From contig JAQFVV010012416.1 of assembly GCA_028023455.1 (NCBI GenBank), positions 4,569,594 to 4,633,593 on the forward strand: DNA of 64,000 nucleotides, written 5' to 3'. The first letter of the stretch is position 1, and each line of letters begins with the position of its first letter. The notes under the pieces were generated by a model that searched no databases, was not told the origin of the DNA, and saw only the letters and a program-made list of their open reading frames with translations. This document shows, in pieces, positions 35,003 through 46,069 of the stretch. Source of the DNA: Epiperipatus broadwayi (Eukaryota; Onychophora; Udeonychophora; Euonychophora; Peripatidae). A program made the position numbers and the translations under genes.

Positions 35003-35019
35003 TAGTTTTATCTTTAGTA

Positions 35020-36130
35020 TAACATTGCTAAACCCTTTAATTTACCCATTTAGTGTAAATGAATACTGTTTATGTAATAAAAGTTTACATAAATAACAAT
35101 ATAAAATAACTAAAAAAAATTATTATTCCAATTGGCATAATCCAATTTTCATGTCCACTGTTGTAATCCTTTTTGGTCCATTTTTATTATAAGTTTATTA
35201 TTAATAAATTAAGGTAAATGGGACCTTCATAGATATTACATAATTTATGATAGTTGAAACTTTCTTGTATAATGGTTTGTGTTGTCGATTCCTATATTAT
35301 AATCCATTTTCCTTTTATTATTTGATTAATTTCCTGGTTATGTGGAAATTCTAATTGCCATACTTTATATTTTAGATGATCACATCTATTGAATTTGGTA
35401 CTTTTATAATTGCCTTTTTTATTGCTATGGTATATTTTCATGGCAGCTTCTATTATTACTCATGCTCTATTCTGAAGATTGTTCCTCATTTCTAAAACAC
35501 TGTTTTGGAAAGATATGTAAATTTTGATTTGATGATAGATAAAATTGTGAAAATGTGATTTTAAATCCAATCCATTTACCATCGTGTCTTCTTCCATATA
35601 TTCTTCCATGATGTCTTTAACATATGGAGTATTTATTTGCATGTTAAGTACATGATAATCAATATTGACTTAACACGTACTTGAAATTATCACTTTTGTG
35701 TTTGACAGTTGAGGGTTGAATTTCCATCTTTGTGGAGATATCTGCATTGAAATTTTGTCAATCAGATTTCATCTCTATTTTTATATTTTCCATTTTTTTA
35801 GACATATCATTCATCATTTTGGATATATTTGCACATATATTTTCCATCATTGTATCTTCCATTCTTATGTTTTCCATCATTTGTCGCATCATTAACATCA
35901 TATGATTTAATAATGAATCTTTATCATTTGCTTTATTTTCTATAGGTTTATCTAGAGTATTATTGAATTCTGGTACATGGATATTTATTATTCAAGTCCC
36001 CCCAGATACATCTATCTTTCCTTCCTCATTTATACTACTTATAGTATTATCCCCTATATTTTGTCTAATTTTTTTATTTTGCATATCCATTTCTTTTTCC
36101 ATATTATTAAAGTCTGAGTTCGAATCCCGA
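35020..36130 (-). pseudogene. Decayed Met-rich coiled-coil ORF, possibly LINE ORF1 or gag-like
   Basis: On the minus strand from about 36100, open stretches read EKEMDMQNKKIRQNIGDNT, then VPEFNNTLDKPIENKANDKD. A Met- and Lys-rich heptad-like region follows (HMMLMMRQMMENIRMED, MMENICANISKMMNDMSKK) at about 35900-35770. A further stretch near 35460-35280 contains KFNRCDHLKYKVWQLEFP. The coiled-coil composition resembles LINE ORF1 or gag proteins, but I see no RNA-binding motif, so this is only a suggestion. The window's element A copy at 34711 lies beside it. Confidence 0.4.
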
Positions 36131-36172
36131 ATATATTACATATATAAATGCAGGTTTAAGCCTGTGCAATGT
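36113..36172 (+). mobile_element. Element B terminal fragment
   Basis: AGTCTGAGTTCGAATCCCGA, then a TATTACATATATAAATGCAG block and AAGCCTGTGC. This is the 3' end of element B as in the 28897-29200 copy. Confidence 0.55.
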
Positions 36173-36602
36173 ATCAACTTTAAGATAAAATATTTTAGAT
36201 TGACTTCTCATAATCATAAATTTATTTTTATTTTAATTATAACTTTATTTGTTTCTTTGTTTAGTAAGAGATTATTTGTCATAGGATTTTATACTATGTC
36301 TTTTCCTTTTAATATAATTTTAATTTTTCCTACTTTTTATATGTTATAATTTTAATGCCTAATTCTAAAATTATGTTTTTAAGCGACTGTCTCATCTATT
36401 TCAATTTTAATTATTTAATTTCAAAATCTCTATTTACTTCATCATTTGTCATTTTATGATTTCATATTATTATTACAGTATCCTTTAATAATTGAGATTA
36501 TTCATCGTTATTATATTCCATAGAATTTATTTAATTTTTTTTTTAAACTTTGGATATAATTAATAGTAAACTATGGTTTCATACTGCTAAAGTTTTGGAC
36601 GC

Positions 36603-39190
36603 CACACATAATGATATGGATTCCCTAAGGAAATATCAAGGTGGTCACATCTCACTATAATCAAATTTTGGATCTTCATATAGGATGCTATGAATAAGAT
36701 GATTTAACGTTAATCCAAAATTAAATCTATTTCAATGCTAATAATTTAATATTAAATATTTAATATAGACATAATTTAAATTAAGTCATTCAACCTTTAC
36801 CTTTATTAATTGTTCCGTTATGCTCAGAATTCAAACTCAGGGTAACTCTCTTCAGGGATTTCTATCAATTGTACAGCAATAACAATATTCAATATAATCT
36901 CAATATATTTTAAAAAATTATTTCAACTAAGTTATTAGGATATTAAATAAATATAATATATGTTTGTGGGTATATGTATTTAACTTTATTTTATTTCATA
37001 AAATGAATAAATAAATTAAATAAATTAGAAACTTTTTAAAATTTGAAATAAACTTTAACAATATTTATTAACGAATAACAATTCAAATTTATTTAATATA
37101 ACAAAAAAATTATTATAAGTGTTTTATTTACATCTCTATTATTTTATAATATTAAATAATTAATATCTTTCCATATTTCCATAGTAGATATGTATCTCAT
37201 AACACAACAGATTCTAATATTTTATAACATAATAAACGGATTTTTATAATTTACAAAAATAAATTATAATTACATTCATATCGGCCTTTCAAGCCAATTG
37301 TGCAAACGCTTTGCGAGTGTTAAATAATAAATGAATACCCTCTGACCAATACAAGATATAGAATTTATGCAGGTCAGAGGGTATTCATTTATTATTTAAC
37401 ACTCGCAAAGCGTTTGCACAATTGGCTTGAAAGGCCGATATGAATGTAATTACAAATTGTATACAGACGCTATAAAAATAAATGCTTATTTATAAAAATA
37501 AATTATGTAATAGTAATATTAGCGATTAAGCCAATGCACATGTGCTTTAAAGGTAAATTATAAATGAATACTCTTTTTTCCAGACACAAGTTATAGTATT
37601 TTAGAAAGAATGGAGTGAATCCACCCATTCTTTGAACCCAAACGTTTATGTACGGGCAAATCTTAAGTGTGTGGAATTAAGAGCGTGAAGGTGTTACACG
37701 ATATTTCAAATTACATTTGTTATGTTTGAACGAATGACACTTGTGAAATGCTAAACTAGCTAATTTTAATTTAATACACACGTACAAATAAATAATATAT
37801 TATACAATCCATATGAGAGAATTCCAACTTCATGAGATCATTCTTACTTAAATTCATCATTAAGTAATATAAAATCTTTCATACAAAATATTAGTCATTT
37901 ACACAACTAGTAACAAATAAAATATCATATTAATTAAGTTAGTAACAACAAAGTTCTGTCTTATCAAAAATAAATCCAATATGAAGAATGATAAAATCTT
38001 ACCTTCATATTAAGTTTACTTTTATACCTCAGTTCATACCTTAGTCAAGTTGCTTTGTAGAAAGCAAAATTTATTAAATATAAAATAAAAAATTTGATTT
38101 TCCTCTTCACTTAGTCTTTCTTAAATATATTTAGTCCAAAGGCAAAGGATTTTAGTAACAAAGGAAATAAAATTAAATGCTTTTAAATGACAATCCATGA
38201 AGATGATATGATATAATAAAAGTTCATATTACTGTCCTATTCATTTCCATATTCGCGAAGTATTGTTATTTAAGAATAAAGTTCTTTATTCCTTGGTCAT
38301 CAATCATCGGTAAAACAATCAAGATATCCAGTCATTCCTGAAAATTCTACTTGCATGATGTTAACATCTTCCAGAAATGATGTCATTACCAATTGGAGTT
38401 ACATTTAAATTATATAGATGAAATTTATATAACTCTAGACATTTCTTTAGGAATAAGTAATTACATAAATCTTCCATTAAAACAATAGCATTATATCCTA
38501 TGAGAAGTGATGTCTAATCACAACACGCATTTTTTTATAGATATAATCTTCTTAAATTAATTTTGATTTAAATATTTAAATGCTTTTTGAAGACGTTTAT
38601 CTGTTTCAGAATTCCAATTTAGAACGATTTGATAAACTTTTCTAATTAATAAAATAAATATATATGCAATTTCGTTTTAAAAACATGAATAATATTGCTA
38701 AAGCGTAATATATTTACTCTTTTATTTGAGTGATATTAGAGTTTCTTTCTAATAAGACTCTTATCAATAAATAAATTATTCAAGTTATCGATCTATCTTT
38801 TTAAAGTTTTCTATATTCGAACATAGTAAAATTATTGTACATAGTGGTTAGTACATCGGCAAAAGATAGAATTCATTAATAAATCATCTGATTCAGTATT
38901 TATAGGAGAATCAACTTCGGGTAGCGTGTACTGCATATATCATTTGGTTTAATAATCAGTAATTGAATTTTATTTTCATTTCCTTTGTATTAGTTGCTAG
39001 GCTGCAACTTGACCTTAAGGTTATCTCTATGTCAACGCCTTGGTTAATGAATTTTATTGGTTTAAATAATAGTTTTATTTAAATGAATGAAAAATATTTT
39101 TTTATAATTGTTTTACTTTTATTAAAACAACTATATAAAGAAAAATAATGTATATACTAATCATACATACTTATGTGATAGTTTTACATA
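36603..39190. repeat. Long dispersed repeat, copy 2
   Basis: Same order of blocks as 28503-33570, in the same orientation, about 8.1 kb apart. It lacks the element B, the 770-bp segment and LINE-3, so it supplies empty sites for all three. It carries its own extra segment at about 37187-37742, which includes the palindrome at 37271-37453. Homology stops after GTGATAGTTTTA near 39190. Confidence 0.75.
37271..37453. repeat. Near-perfect palindrome, arms about 80 bp
   Basis: The left arm includes CATATCGGCCTTTCAAGCCA, TGTGCAAACGCTTTGCGAG and AATGAATACCCTCTGACC. The right arm is its inverse with almost no change. The loop is about 24 bp. The lack of divergence means recent origin or arm-to-arm gene conversion. 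A diverged relative of one arm follows near 37515-37590. Confidence 0.85.
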
Positions 39191-39439
39191 CTCTCACAAT
39201 AATTTAAATGCAGGTTCAGAAAGTATTTTTATTCATGTGATTTTATTATTAATTGAAATGTCACTTTCTTAAATAACTTAATTTTTTATGCAGAGTAATT
39301 CAATTTCATCTTATATAGAGATACAATAATTAGTGGTTATGGAATGGAACAAATTAATCCATTCCAATTTTTCAATTTTGTTAGCACTAATCTTTAGTTT
39401 GCACTTTATTATATTATCCATCGTCAATCGTATCGTCAT

Positions 39440-40520
39440 TCAGTTTTAATCCTGAACTTCTCTTGCCTCACATATTAGTAAACTTTCTTATATCATCCAT
39501 CCATCTCACATGTGGTCTTTTTCTAGGTCTTTACAATCTATTGGAATCCAATTTAAAACTTCAATTGTCCATTTACCCTATCTCTTTTATTAATATGTCC
39601 AGTCTAGTTCCCTTGCAGATTTTTATTTCTCTCAATGATGTCAATTATATCTGTTTATTTACTCACCCAAGTATTTCATTTTTAATCTTTTTTGTTACTC
39701 CTCGCATATATCACTTCCATACTTCATTAAATGATGGAAGTTTCTGATTTGTTCTCATATTAAATGTTCAAATCTCACATCCATAAGTAAAAACTGGGAA
39801 AACACATTTATTACAAAATTTTCTTTTCAAACTAATAGGCAACTTTTTTAAAATATCATGTTGTTTCTCAAACTAGACCAATTCCATGTTGTAATATCAG
39901 CTGCATTAATCATCTGATTAAAATATTTGTACTTATTACCTTTTTCTAGTTAATAATTATTAATCTTTATTTTCTTTGGATGAAATACATGGAACATTGC
40001 TTTAGTTTTTTGGCATTTACTTTTAATTCATCTTTCTTGCTTTCATCTGATAATTCTTGGTACATTTTCTGAAATTCTAAAGCATTGTTTGCAACAACAA
40101 CCACATCATATACAAAATCTAAATGACTTAAATAATCTTCATTTACTTTTATTCTTTTAGCTTCCCATTTTAATCCAAAAAATATTTTTTGTATCTACTG
40201 AAAGAATTTTGGAAATATAGAATCAAGCTGCTATTAATTCATCTCAATGTTAATCCTCTTTGTATTATCTTGTAGTCTAATGACTATTATTGTATTTTGA
40301 TATTCTTCAAAATATGACAATATTCTGGGTCTATATTTTTATGATCCACTGCTTTAAACACTCTGGATATGTTATAGATTCAAATGCCTTTTCATAATTT
40401 ACAAGTTTAAGAATAATGGTAGCTTATATTTATTGGTTCTTTCTATAACTTCTTTCAATATCTGAATATGCTAAAACTACTTTTAAATTTATCTTGTAGT
40501 TGTTCGTATCCAATGTTCAC
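39440..40520 (-). mobile_element. RTE-like LINE, 3' half
   Basis: The minus strand holds, from the 3' end, the RKRPHVRWMDDI block (39490-39535) and a thumb region with CEIRTFNMRTNQ-like text. A catalytic palm region follows, SHLDFVYDVVVVANNA near 40100, where the ADD box is altered. Then come the VNYEKAFE block near 40390 and the upstream fingers region to about 40520. Many frameshifts. Confidence 0.65.
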
Positions 40521-40689
40521 TGTAAAAGATCAAGATATGTACACACTAAATATACAATCTAATAGATATTAACATCATATGTTGCATATGTATATAATAG
40601 AAGATAATTAGGTGATAAAGAACGGTAATCTGTCACCAATGATCAGCAAAGTAATATTCTTCCAACAATAATTATAAATACAGACATAT

Positions 40690-41228
40690 ATATATATTCA
40701 AACGTATATAGCGATTTATATATTTGTAATATTGCGGTAGTATTCTTCATTCATGCGCCAGAATGGATATATATATATGCGTTCTCTTCCGTCAATAATT
40801 ATTTTACAAATCATAGGCGGTCTATCGATGGTTGAATTTTATTCTTTAAATAAACCAACAATTATTGACCGTGTCTAAATTGCGAGTTGAACTTATTATA
40901 TAAATCGCTATAGTATTGATTATTACATCTATGAAGATAATAAATTCAGTGCTGCAGGCAATTAAAAATAAAAAACTTTGTCTTGCCTGTGATATACAAA
41001 CTGAATTTGTGTAAGTAATATGTCAGTTTAATAATTAGGCTAATAACAAGTTTGAACCCTAATTTAGACACGACCAATAATTATTTGTTTGTTTAAACAA
41101 TAAGCTTTAACGATAGGTGAACCACATGTTTTATTGACGGGTGATATTGCGGAGAGAATGCATGTTAATTCTAGCGCATGTGTGAATAATTCTTTACACA
41201 GTATTATTTATATATATATATTCAAATG
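40690..41228. repeat. Foldback of about 540 bp
   Basis: Termini TATATATATATTCAAACG (left) and the inverse arm near 41225 enclose long imperfect arms of about 250 bp. Blocks such as GACCGTGTCTAAATT, CCGTCAATAA and CAGGCAAGACAAAG occur in inverted pairs. The centre is around 40975. No ORF, no hammerhead core. MITE-like. Confidence 0.6.
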
Positions 41229-41504
41229 TAAAAAGAGATATCAAAGAAAAACTCTCTTTAAGATCTTTTCAGAATGGATCACTAAAAAGAGAATATTACA
41301 CCCAGCTTAATCATTTGCCTGACATTAAAAGTTTGAGTATTTACCATGTTTGTTTCAACTTCTAGTTAAGAACAACTAAATATGCATTTATCTTGAAAAT
41401 AAGACGATTAGATGAGTTAGCTAAGGTTTAATTATCGGGAAAAAAAATTCTAAAACCTAATTCATGTATTTTCACATTTTATTAAACCGGATTCAAATCC
41501 AGAT

Positions 41505-41712
41505 CATGGAAGAGATCGAAAACGCAATATATGGTTAAGAGAACAAACAGGTGTTACTACTGACCTCATTGAAAAAATTAAAAGACTGAAATGGAGTTAA
41601 GCTGGACATATTGTTAGAAGAAATGATAATAGATGGACAATTGAAATCTTAAACTGGATTCCAGGAGATTGTAAAAGACCCAGAAAGAGACCACATGTGA
41701 GATGGATGGAGA
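41505..41712 (+). mobile_element. RTE-like LINE 3' fragment
   Basis: It encodes NIWLREQTGVTTDLIEKIKR (with an extra codon), AGHIVRRNDNRWTIEILNWI and CKRPRKRPHVRWM, ending abruptly before the usual C-terminus. Truncated at both ends. Confidence 0.7.
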
Positions 41713-42724
41713 TACTGCAATCGTAGTATAAGACAATTCTTAATTATAAACAGTTATCAATATTTATTTTAGGAACAAGAAAAAGACTTTAGATAAGTTT
41801 CCAAATTTCTGAAAGATCGGAAATTATTATCTTATCTGAAACTAGTAGTCATTATTCTATCCATCAATTTTATCATTTTTAGTAGGGTTACTTGATGGTG
41901 GGAATAAGGTTTTAACCTATTGATGTATATAAATGATTTGCAAAATAATCCAACGACAGATAAGTGAAATTATGTAGGGTAATTTCAAATAGCAAAGTTA
42001 AAGGTTCAGAAAGTTTAACAACTAAAACTTTTAATTAGCAAACTATATTTTTTAAAAAAGCACATATTTCCTGCCTATCTGAGATTCTCAGACGTCCGAC
42101 GGAGCTGTGATCTAATCCGTTCGGATGTGTAGGATTTGGTTGCTCTTTTTTTTTTTTTTAATTATCTTATATTAGACATTAGAAGGGAAACATAATTTAA
42201 CTGAAGTAACAATTATAAATTAGCTGATGAAAAAAAAATGATTTTTTTTAAAAAAAAAAAAAACGTGTAAATTATATTAAAAGAAGAGAAAACTGAATTC
42301 ATTTTAACGAGAAAATTGTATAAATTGAACGTTCCAATTACCCTTTTTTAAAAATTAATTCGATAATTTTTCATATCAAAACGTTACGTAAAAAGGTTGA
42401 AAATATATAATAATTACTAACCTCAAAAGAATGATTAATAATAGGTTATTAAAAATTTCTTTTAAAAGAATTGCTTATTAAATATATTTATACTAAATTA
42501 CGTAATTGATTTAAAATCATTTTCAAGTTGTTAACTCATAAAATTTAAACGTATAGTCCCTTTAAAATGATATTTTTTTAATTTTTCTCACAAATGTATT
42601 ATCTATATACACACTACTCGTTCGTGGATCAGTATATTATCTAGATATTTCTAATTCTAATTTCCTATCTTTCTCTATACGATTCTACTTTTCCTTTATA
42701 TGCATTGTTTAGTGATATATTACA
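41713..42724. other. AT-rich spacer, nothing recognised
   Basis: Poly-A and poly-T runs near 42140 and 42245. No gene. Confidence 0.35.
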
Positions 42725-42835
42725 ATGTCGGATTATGGAGCTAAATGCTAGTCCGTGGATCACAGGTTCTGCTCTGTTCCAGGACGTGAAAATCTTATAA
42801 ACTTTCAAGCAATAAATCAGTTATTATTTTTGCCA
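42725..42835 (+). mobile_element. SINE2-type repeat
   Basis: GAGCTAAATGCTAGTCCGTG is followed by GGTTCTGCTCTGTTCC in the box B position, then AAATCTTATAAACTTTC and AATAAATCAG. A diverged family member. Confidence 0.4.
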
Positions 42836-43239
42836 CATTATTTAGTTCTTGAACTATAAACATTCTATTATTAAATGCTTATACAGTATTTAATTTCTCA
42901 TTTTTGTTTGTTGTTTGGGTCAAATTTTGTAACCGAATTTTAACCTACTTCTACCAAACAGATTTTCTTCAAATCTTGTACATGTGTTCAGTATCGATGA
43001 CAATGCAATATTTCAGGATTGTCCAGGCTAACGGTGTTGGTAGGCCATATTTCACACTGAACTTGAATTAGTTCAGCACATCATACACCACATCACATAG
43101 GATTTTTAACCATATTACAATTATAAGAAAATTGTTTGGCTAATGCACATGGGAACAAGAATAAAAAGTGTAAAAAAGTTAACCATGAAAATATATGATA
43201 TTTTTTAGATTCTAATTTTTTTACAATTCGAAATATGGA

Positions 43240-44520
43240 TAGCTTTCCTATTTCATCAGTAGCAGCTGCAACCATTATCAATCCACTGCAGGATGAAGGT
43301 CTCTCCAAGTTCAATCCATCTTCTCCAATCTCTAGTCTCTCTTCTCCACATCACCCCTGCACAGATTCCAATTTCATCCATCCATCTCACATGTGGTCAC
43401 TATCTAAGTCTTTTATAATCTCTTGGAATCCAGTTTAAGATTTCAATTGTCTATCTATTATCATCTGTTCTAGCAATATGTTCAGCCTGATTCCACTTTA
43501 GACTTTTAATTCTTTCAACACCTGTTTATTCTCTTATCCATGTATTGCATTTTCAATCTCTTCTTGTTACTTCTAACATGCATCTTTCCATAATTCTTTG
43601 AATAGTATAAAACCTCTGTATTACACTTTTGTTAAATGACCAAGTCTCTGATCCATAAGTTAGAACTGGTAAAACACATTTATTAAAAAACCTTAAACAC
43701 ATAGGCATATTTCTTTTTAATATTAAGTTATTTCTACCAAAAGCATTCCACCCAACTTTAATTCTATGACTAATTTCATCCATTATGTTTCCATCTGTAA
43801 TAATAATCTGAATAATGTATTTGTAACTGTTAACTTCTTCTAACTCATCATAATTAATCTTTATTTTCATCTTTTGAGAAAATCCATTGAACATTACTTT
43901 AGACTTTTTAACATTTCCTAGAGCTCTAAAGCATTATTTGCAAAAGCAACTACATCATCTGCAAAATCATGACTTAAATAATCTATATTTACTTTTACTC
44001 CTTTCTTGCAGCACTGCTGTAAAAAGTTTTGAAGATTATGGAGTCACTCTATCTTACACACTTTTCAATGTTAATTTTCATTGTGTCATTATGTAATCTA
44101 ATTGTTACTGTTGCATTTTAAATATGACAATATTTTGGGTCTATACCTTGATCATTCAATGCTTTAATGACTAAAGAAATGCTTATAGAATCAAATGCAT
44201 TTTCACAATCTACAAATCCCAAACATAATGATATACTGTACCTGAATCACTTTTAAATCCAGCTTGTTCTATCTTGCATTGGTGGCCAAGAGGTCAGCGC
44301 AACTGCCTTGCAGTTACCCGGGTTGCGGGTTCACATCCTGGCCGCTGCTATGACACTTAAAAAAAAAATCCAGCTTGTTCTTTTGGTTGGTTCTCTCTAT
44401 ACGTGCTGTAATTATCTTGATAAAAATTTTGTAAAGACAGATAGGTTTGTAATTTCTAATATTTTCTTTATCACTATTTACTATAAATGATTTCAAAAAA
44501 TTGAAATGATGTAGGGAGAG
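43240..44520 (-). mobile_element. RTE-like LINE, 3' half, interrupted by a SINE
   Basis: From the 3' end (43255), the minus strand encodes LQWIDNG, RWRREERL-like and RHRIWMDEI-like blocks. The ORF at 43553-43894 contains NRFNNLILKRNMP-type thumb sequence and VLPVLTYGSETWSFN. A catalytic-region remnant lies near 43960. DCENAFDSIS at about 44185 is the palm block. After the SINE, QNKLDF and KENIRNYKPICLYKIF lie at about 44470-44380. Several frameshifts. Confidence 0.75.
44271..44365 (+). mobile_element. tRNA-derived SINE (T family) inserted in RTE
   Basis: A perfect 16-bp duplication, AAATCCAGCTTGTTCT, flanks it (44255-44270 and 44366-44381). The body is a tRNA-like unit starting GCATTGGTGGCCAAGAGG, with GCGGGTTCACATCCTGGCC as T arm, then ATGACAC and an A run. 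At 95 bp it is hardly longer than a tRNA. Removal restores RTE coding sequence. Confidence 0.9.
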
Positions 44521-44730
44521 ATTTTATAACAAAAATATTTTTAAAAAAAATGCTTTTATTAAGTTTAATGATTGCTTCAATAATTAAAAAAAAAGGATGA
44601 TATCTTAATTTCTCTTGATTGTTTACATAAAACTTTCTTTTTTAAAGCACCATCTTTGTAAAAACAAACATCTTGTAACTGATTTGAAATCAGTTTACAT
44701 ATTTTATTTTAAATATGAGCACAAGCAGTT

Positions 44731-45010
44731 GAAATAGTAATAATGTGGAAGGCTAAAAACCTTCAGCAGATGTGCTTTTAAAAATGCTTATGTGACAGCC
44801 AATCAGATGTAACAAGGACTGCACATGAAACTCTTAATTCTAAAACACAAGCCAGAATTATCCCATCTTTTTCTTATATTTCTGGCTTGTGTTTTAAAAT
44901 TAAGAGATCCACATGCAGTCATTGTTACATCTGATTGGCTGTCACATAAGCATTTTTAAAAGTGCATCTGCCAAAGGTTTCAGCTTTTCACGTTATTAAT
45001 ATTTTATTTT
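44731..45010. repeat. Foldback of about 280 bp
   Basis: Arms of about 110 bp: GCAGATGTGCTTTTAAAAAT, CACAAGCCAGAA and their inverses (TTCTGGCTTGTGTTTTAAAA, CTGATTGGCTGTCACATAAG). No ORF and no complete hammerhead core. Confidence 0.7.
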
Positions 45011-46069
45011 ATTAAATACTGAAAACTAAAAAATAATATATACAAAAAATATTTTATAAAAAAAAAAAAGATTTTACTTAAAAAGCTATACTTTTATTTG
45101 AAGGTATATATATAACATTTAACATTGTGGTTCAATAAAAAAATTATTTTTTGCTTATTAGTGCATAATACATCAAAATAAATAAAAAGCCTTTTTTTTT
45201 AGAAAATATTATATATATATATATTATCTACTTAGTATTTTTCTGATATGATATGTTTTTGTTTCTTATTTATTCAGAAAATATTCTTACTGCACTGCTG
45301 TTATCTAATTGTTGACATTCATGTTTGTTTCTCTTCAGACTTCTTTCAGTTTTAAAATTCATCTTTAATCTCTCATTTTTTATCACTCATCTGTTCTCTA
45401 GCCCTCCCCCCCGAGTTAAAATGGTCATACTCATCTACAATGGCAACTACTAAATTAATAAAACAATATTTGATAATGAACGAGTTTAGAGACTTTGTTT
45501 TATAGTGAATCATAAATAATAACCTGATTGCTCAGGATTCCATAATAAATTGGAGCACTAGAATTTACTCATCCAAAGTCATAATCTGTCGATCTTGAAC
45601 TCCAGAGATGGCCAGTTCATCACTACACGAACCCAACAGGGCAAAATGAGTCATGCTACAAGATATTAATAATAATTAAGTTGATAGTAATTAATGATGG
45701 ACTGCCATTAAATAAAGTACAAATCCTTTGTTGCTTAGATCTGATGAAGGTCAAACACAATAAACAGCGACCTTTAGCTGCGGATTCTACCACTTTACCA
45801 TTGCACTAACAGATACACAACATTATTATTGATAATATGTCCATATATCATTACTTTTAAGCAATATCTTTCCATCATCCCCCTCTCTCTCAGTCCAGTA
45901 ATTTCTGCTAATATCATATTTTCTTCATATTAACCAAGAATCTTTCTTATCTAGAAAAAAAAATATTTCAATTAATCTCTTTATAGAAGTCTTAAATTCT
46001 TATAAAATAATTCTAATTCACAATGCAGTTGGAAGCCATCTTGGTTTAGTATCTAATTTAAAATATTAC
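45011..46069. other. AT-rich region, possible tRNA-like SINE remnant
   Basis: Mostly unrecognised. At about 45770-45830 the minus strand reads GTTAGTGCAATGGTAAAGTG, then GTAGAATCCGCAGC, which looks like a box A region. No box B is clear. A short C-run occurs near 45404. Confidence 0.3.

Noticed and set aside
28503-39190. The two long repeats as LTRs of one retrotransposon.
   Set aside because: The space between them holds no gag, protease, integrase or RNase H, and the repeats do not begin and end with TG...CA at obvious positions.
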